Positions 63,568-64,000 of a DNA stretch of 64,000 nucleotides are shown here, in pieces (positions within the stretch are counted from its first letter, which is position 1; every line of letters starts with the position of its first letter). A model generated the notes under the pieces. That model made no database searches, was not told the origin of the DNA, and saw only the letters and a program-made list of their open reading frames with translations. A program made the position numbers and the translations under genes. Source of the DNA: Nostoc linckia NIES-25 (GTDB taxonomy: Bacteria; Cyanobacteriota; Cyanobacteriia; Cyanobacteriales; Nostocaceae); NCBI RefSeq assembly GCF_002368035.1, contig NZ_AP018222.1, positions 5,433,238 to 5,497,237 of the forward strand. Direction: 5' to 3'.

Positions 63568-64000
63568 AGCGATGTCTACGACGGGCTACGCCTACGCACT
63601 ACTTTAGCTGTATTTAATTGCTATTTTATCGCATTAGGGTTAAAAATCATTACCGAGAGGGTCGCCTACAAAGAGTTGCAAAATGTAATGTGGGCGATGC
63701 TTCCTTATATATACTTACCGTAATCTTTCTAGCAATTATATGAGGGTTTAACAATTTTAGGTTCTGAAAGTAAGTTACTGTGGATGGGATATTTATGAAT
63801 TTTTCAATTGGTGCTGTGGATTGTCAATTACGCTATAAATGTATCACCATTGCCTCGGCTGTTTCCCTGGGAAGTCCAACAAAAATAGATGGGGACAATA
63901 TTGAAGGAGGCAGGGCCAGAAGAGAAGCTGTTCTTGAGAGAAGAATTACTGACCAATACTCTCTTTCCTCCCCTACCTTCCTTGATAACTCCTCACTCAC
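63568..64000 (+). other. Window end, no clear gene
   Basis: One open frame from ATG 63795 runs off the window without a stop, with the low-specificity sequence MNFSIGAVDCQLRYKCITIA and an Arg/Ser-rich tail. It lacks a ribosome site and any family, so I do not call it a gene. The stretch also holds short purine-rich repeats near 63903 and 63961. Confidence 0.2.

Noticed and set aside
63795..64000. Open frame running off the window
   Set aside because: No ribosome site, no family, low-complexity tail; cannot be judged without the next sequence.

Overview
The window looks like chromosome of a filamentous, Nostocales-type cyanobacterium. The octamer GCGATCGC (HIP1) occurs throughout. Purine-rich GGCAGGGGGCAGG-type repeats and MITE-like inverted-repeat elements fill the gaps between genes. 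Genes such as a Ycf54-family cyclase factor, crtE, multidomain Ser/Thr-His kinases, RTX proteins, Uma2 proteins and a caspase-like protease are typical of that group. No rRNA, tRNA, transposase or CRISPR array was recognised.

Layout. 1-4.3 kb: a LuxR-type regulator, a SnoaL-like protein, a GDSL esterase, a GNAT acetyltransferase and a frameshifted remnant. 4.3-20.2 kb: a nonribosomal peptide locus with three large synthetases: C-A-PCP-TE; C-A-PCP; and TubC-type docking-C-A(N-methyltransferase)-PCP. It also holds a sucrose-phosphate synthase and a membrane-anchored alpha/beta hydrolase. The binding-pocket residues read by eye give Ile for the second enzyme and (N-methyl-)Leu for the third. The first, aromatic-like, carries the thioesterase and must act last although it is encoded first. 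21.5-24.1 kb: a long RTX-repeat protein. 24.7-27.0 kb: a four-gene minus-strand operon of a lipoprotein, a divergent Nramp-like transporter and two PRC-barrel proteins. 27.2-29.9 kb: mutS, with a 21-bp tandem repeat inside the coding sequence. 30.8-32.5 kb: an ATPase/PIN-like nuclease pair. 32.7-34.6 kb: a NarL-type two-component system. 34.9-39.1 kb: a small RTX protein, a Tat-exported PhoD phosphatase and a histidine kinase.

39.3-48.2 kb is mostly housekeeping: an AI-2E family permease, a Nudix hydrolase, an OB-fold-like lipoprotein, folD, crtE, a DUF212 protein, a SPOR-like secreted protein, ycf54, a SnoaL-like protein and pdxJ. These are separated by very repeat-rich spacers, including a 21-bp minisatellite. 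48.5-56.6 kb carries two signalling proteins: a 1974-residue Ser/Thr kinase-ATPase-GAF-PAS-histidine kinase and a Cache-domain histidine kinase. 57.2-58.6 kb holds two Uma2-family proteins. 58.7-61.6 kb holds an EACC1-like protein followed by a caspase-like protease fused through one membrane segment to a periplasmic ligand-binding domain. The window closes with an ABC-2 permease, a DedA protein and a decayed small membrane protein.

The best candidates for a little-described system are the EACC1/caspase/periplasmic-sensor pair and the ATPase/PIN pair. A second theme is repeat mobility: at least six inverted-repeat families occur, one with four copies. Short repeats have also entered coding sequences in frame (mutS, two histidine-kinase genes).
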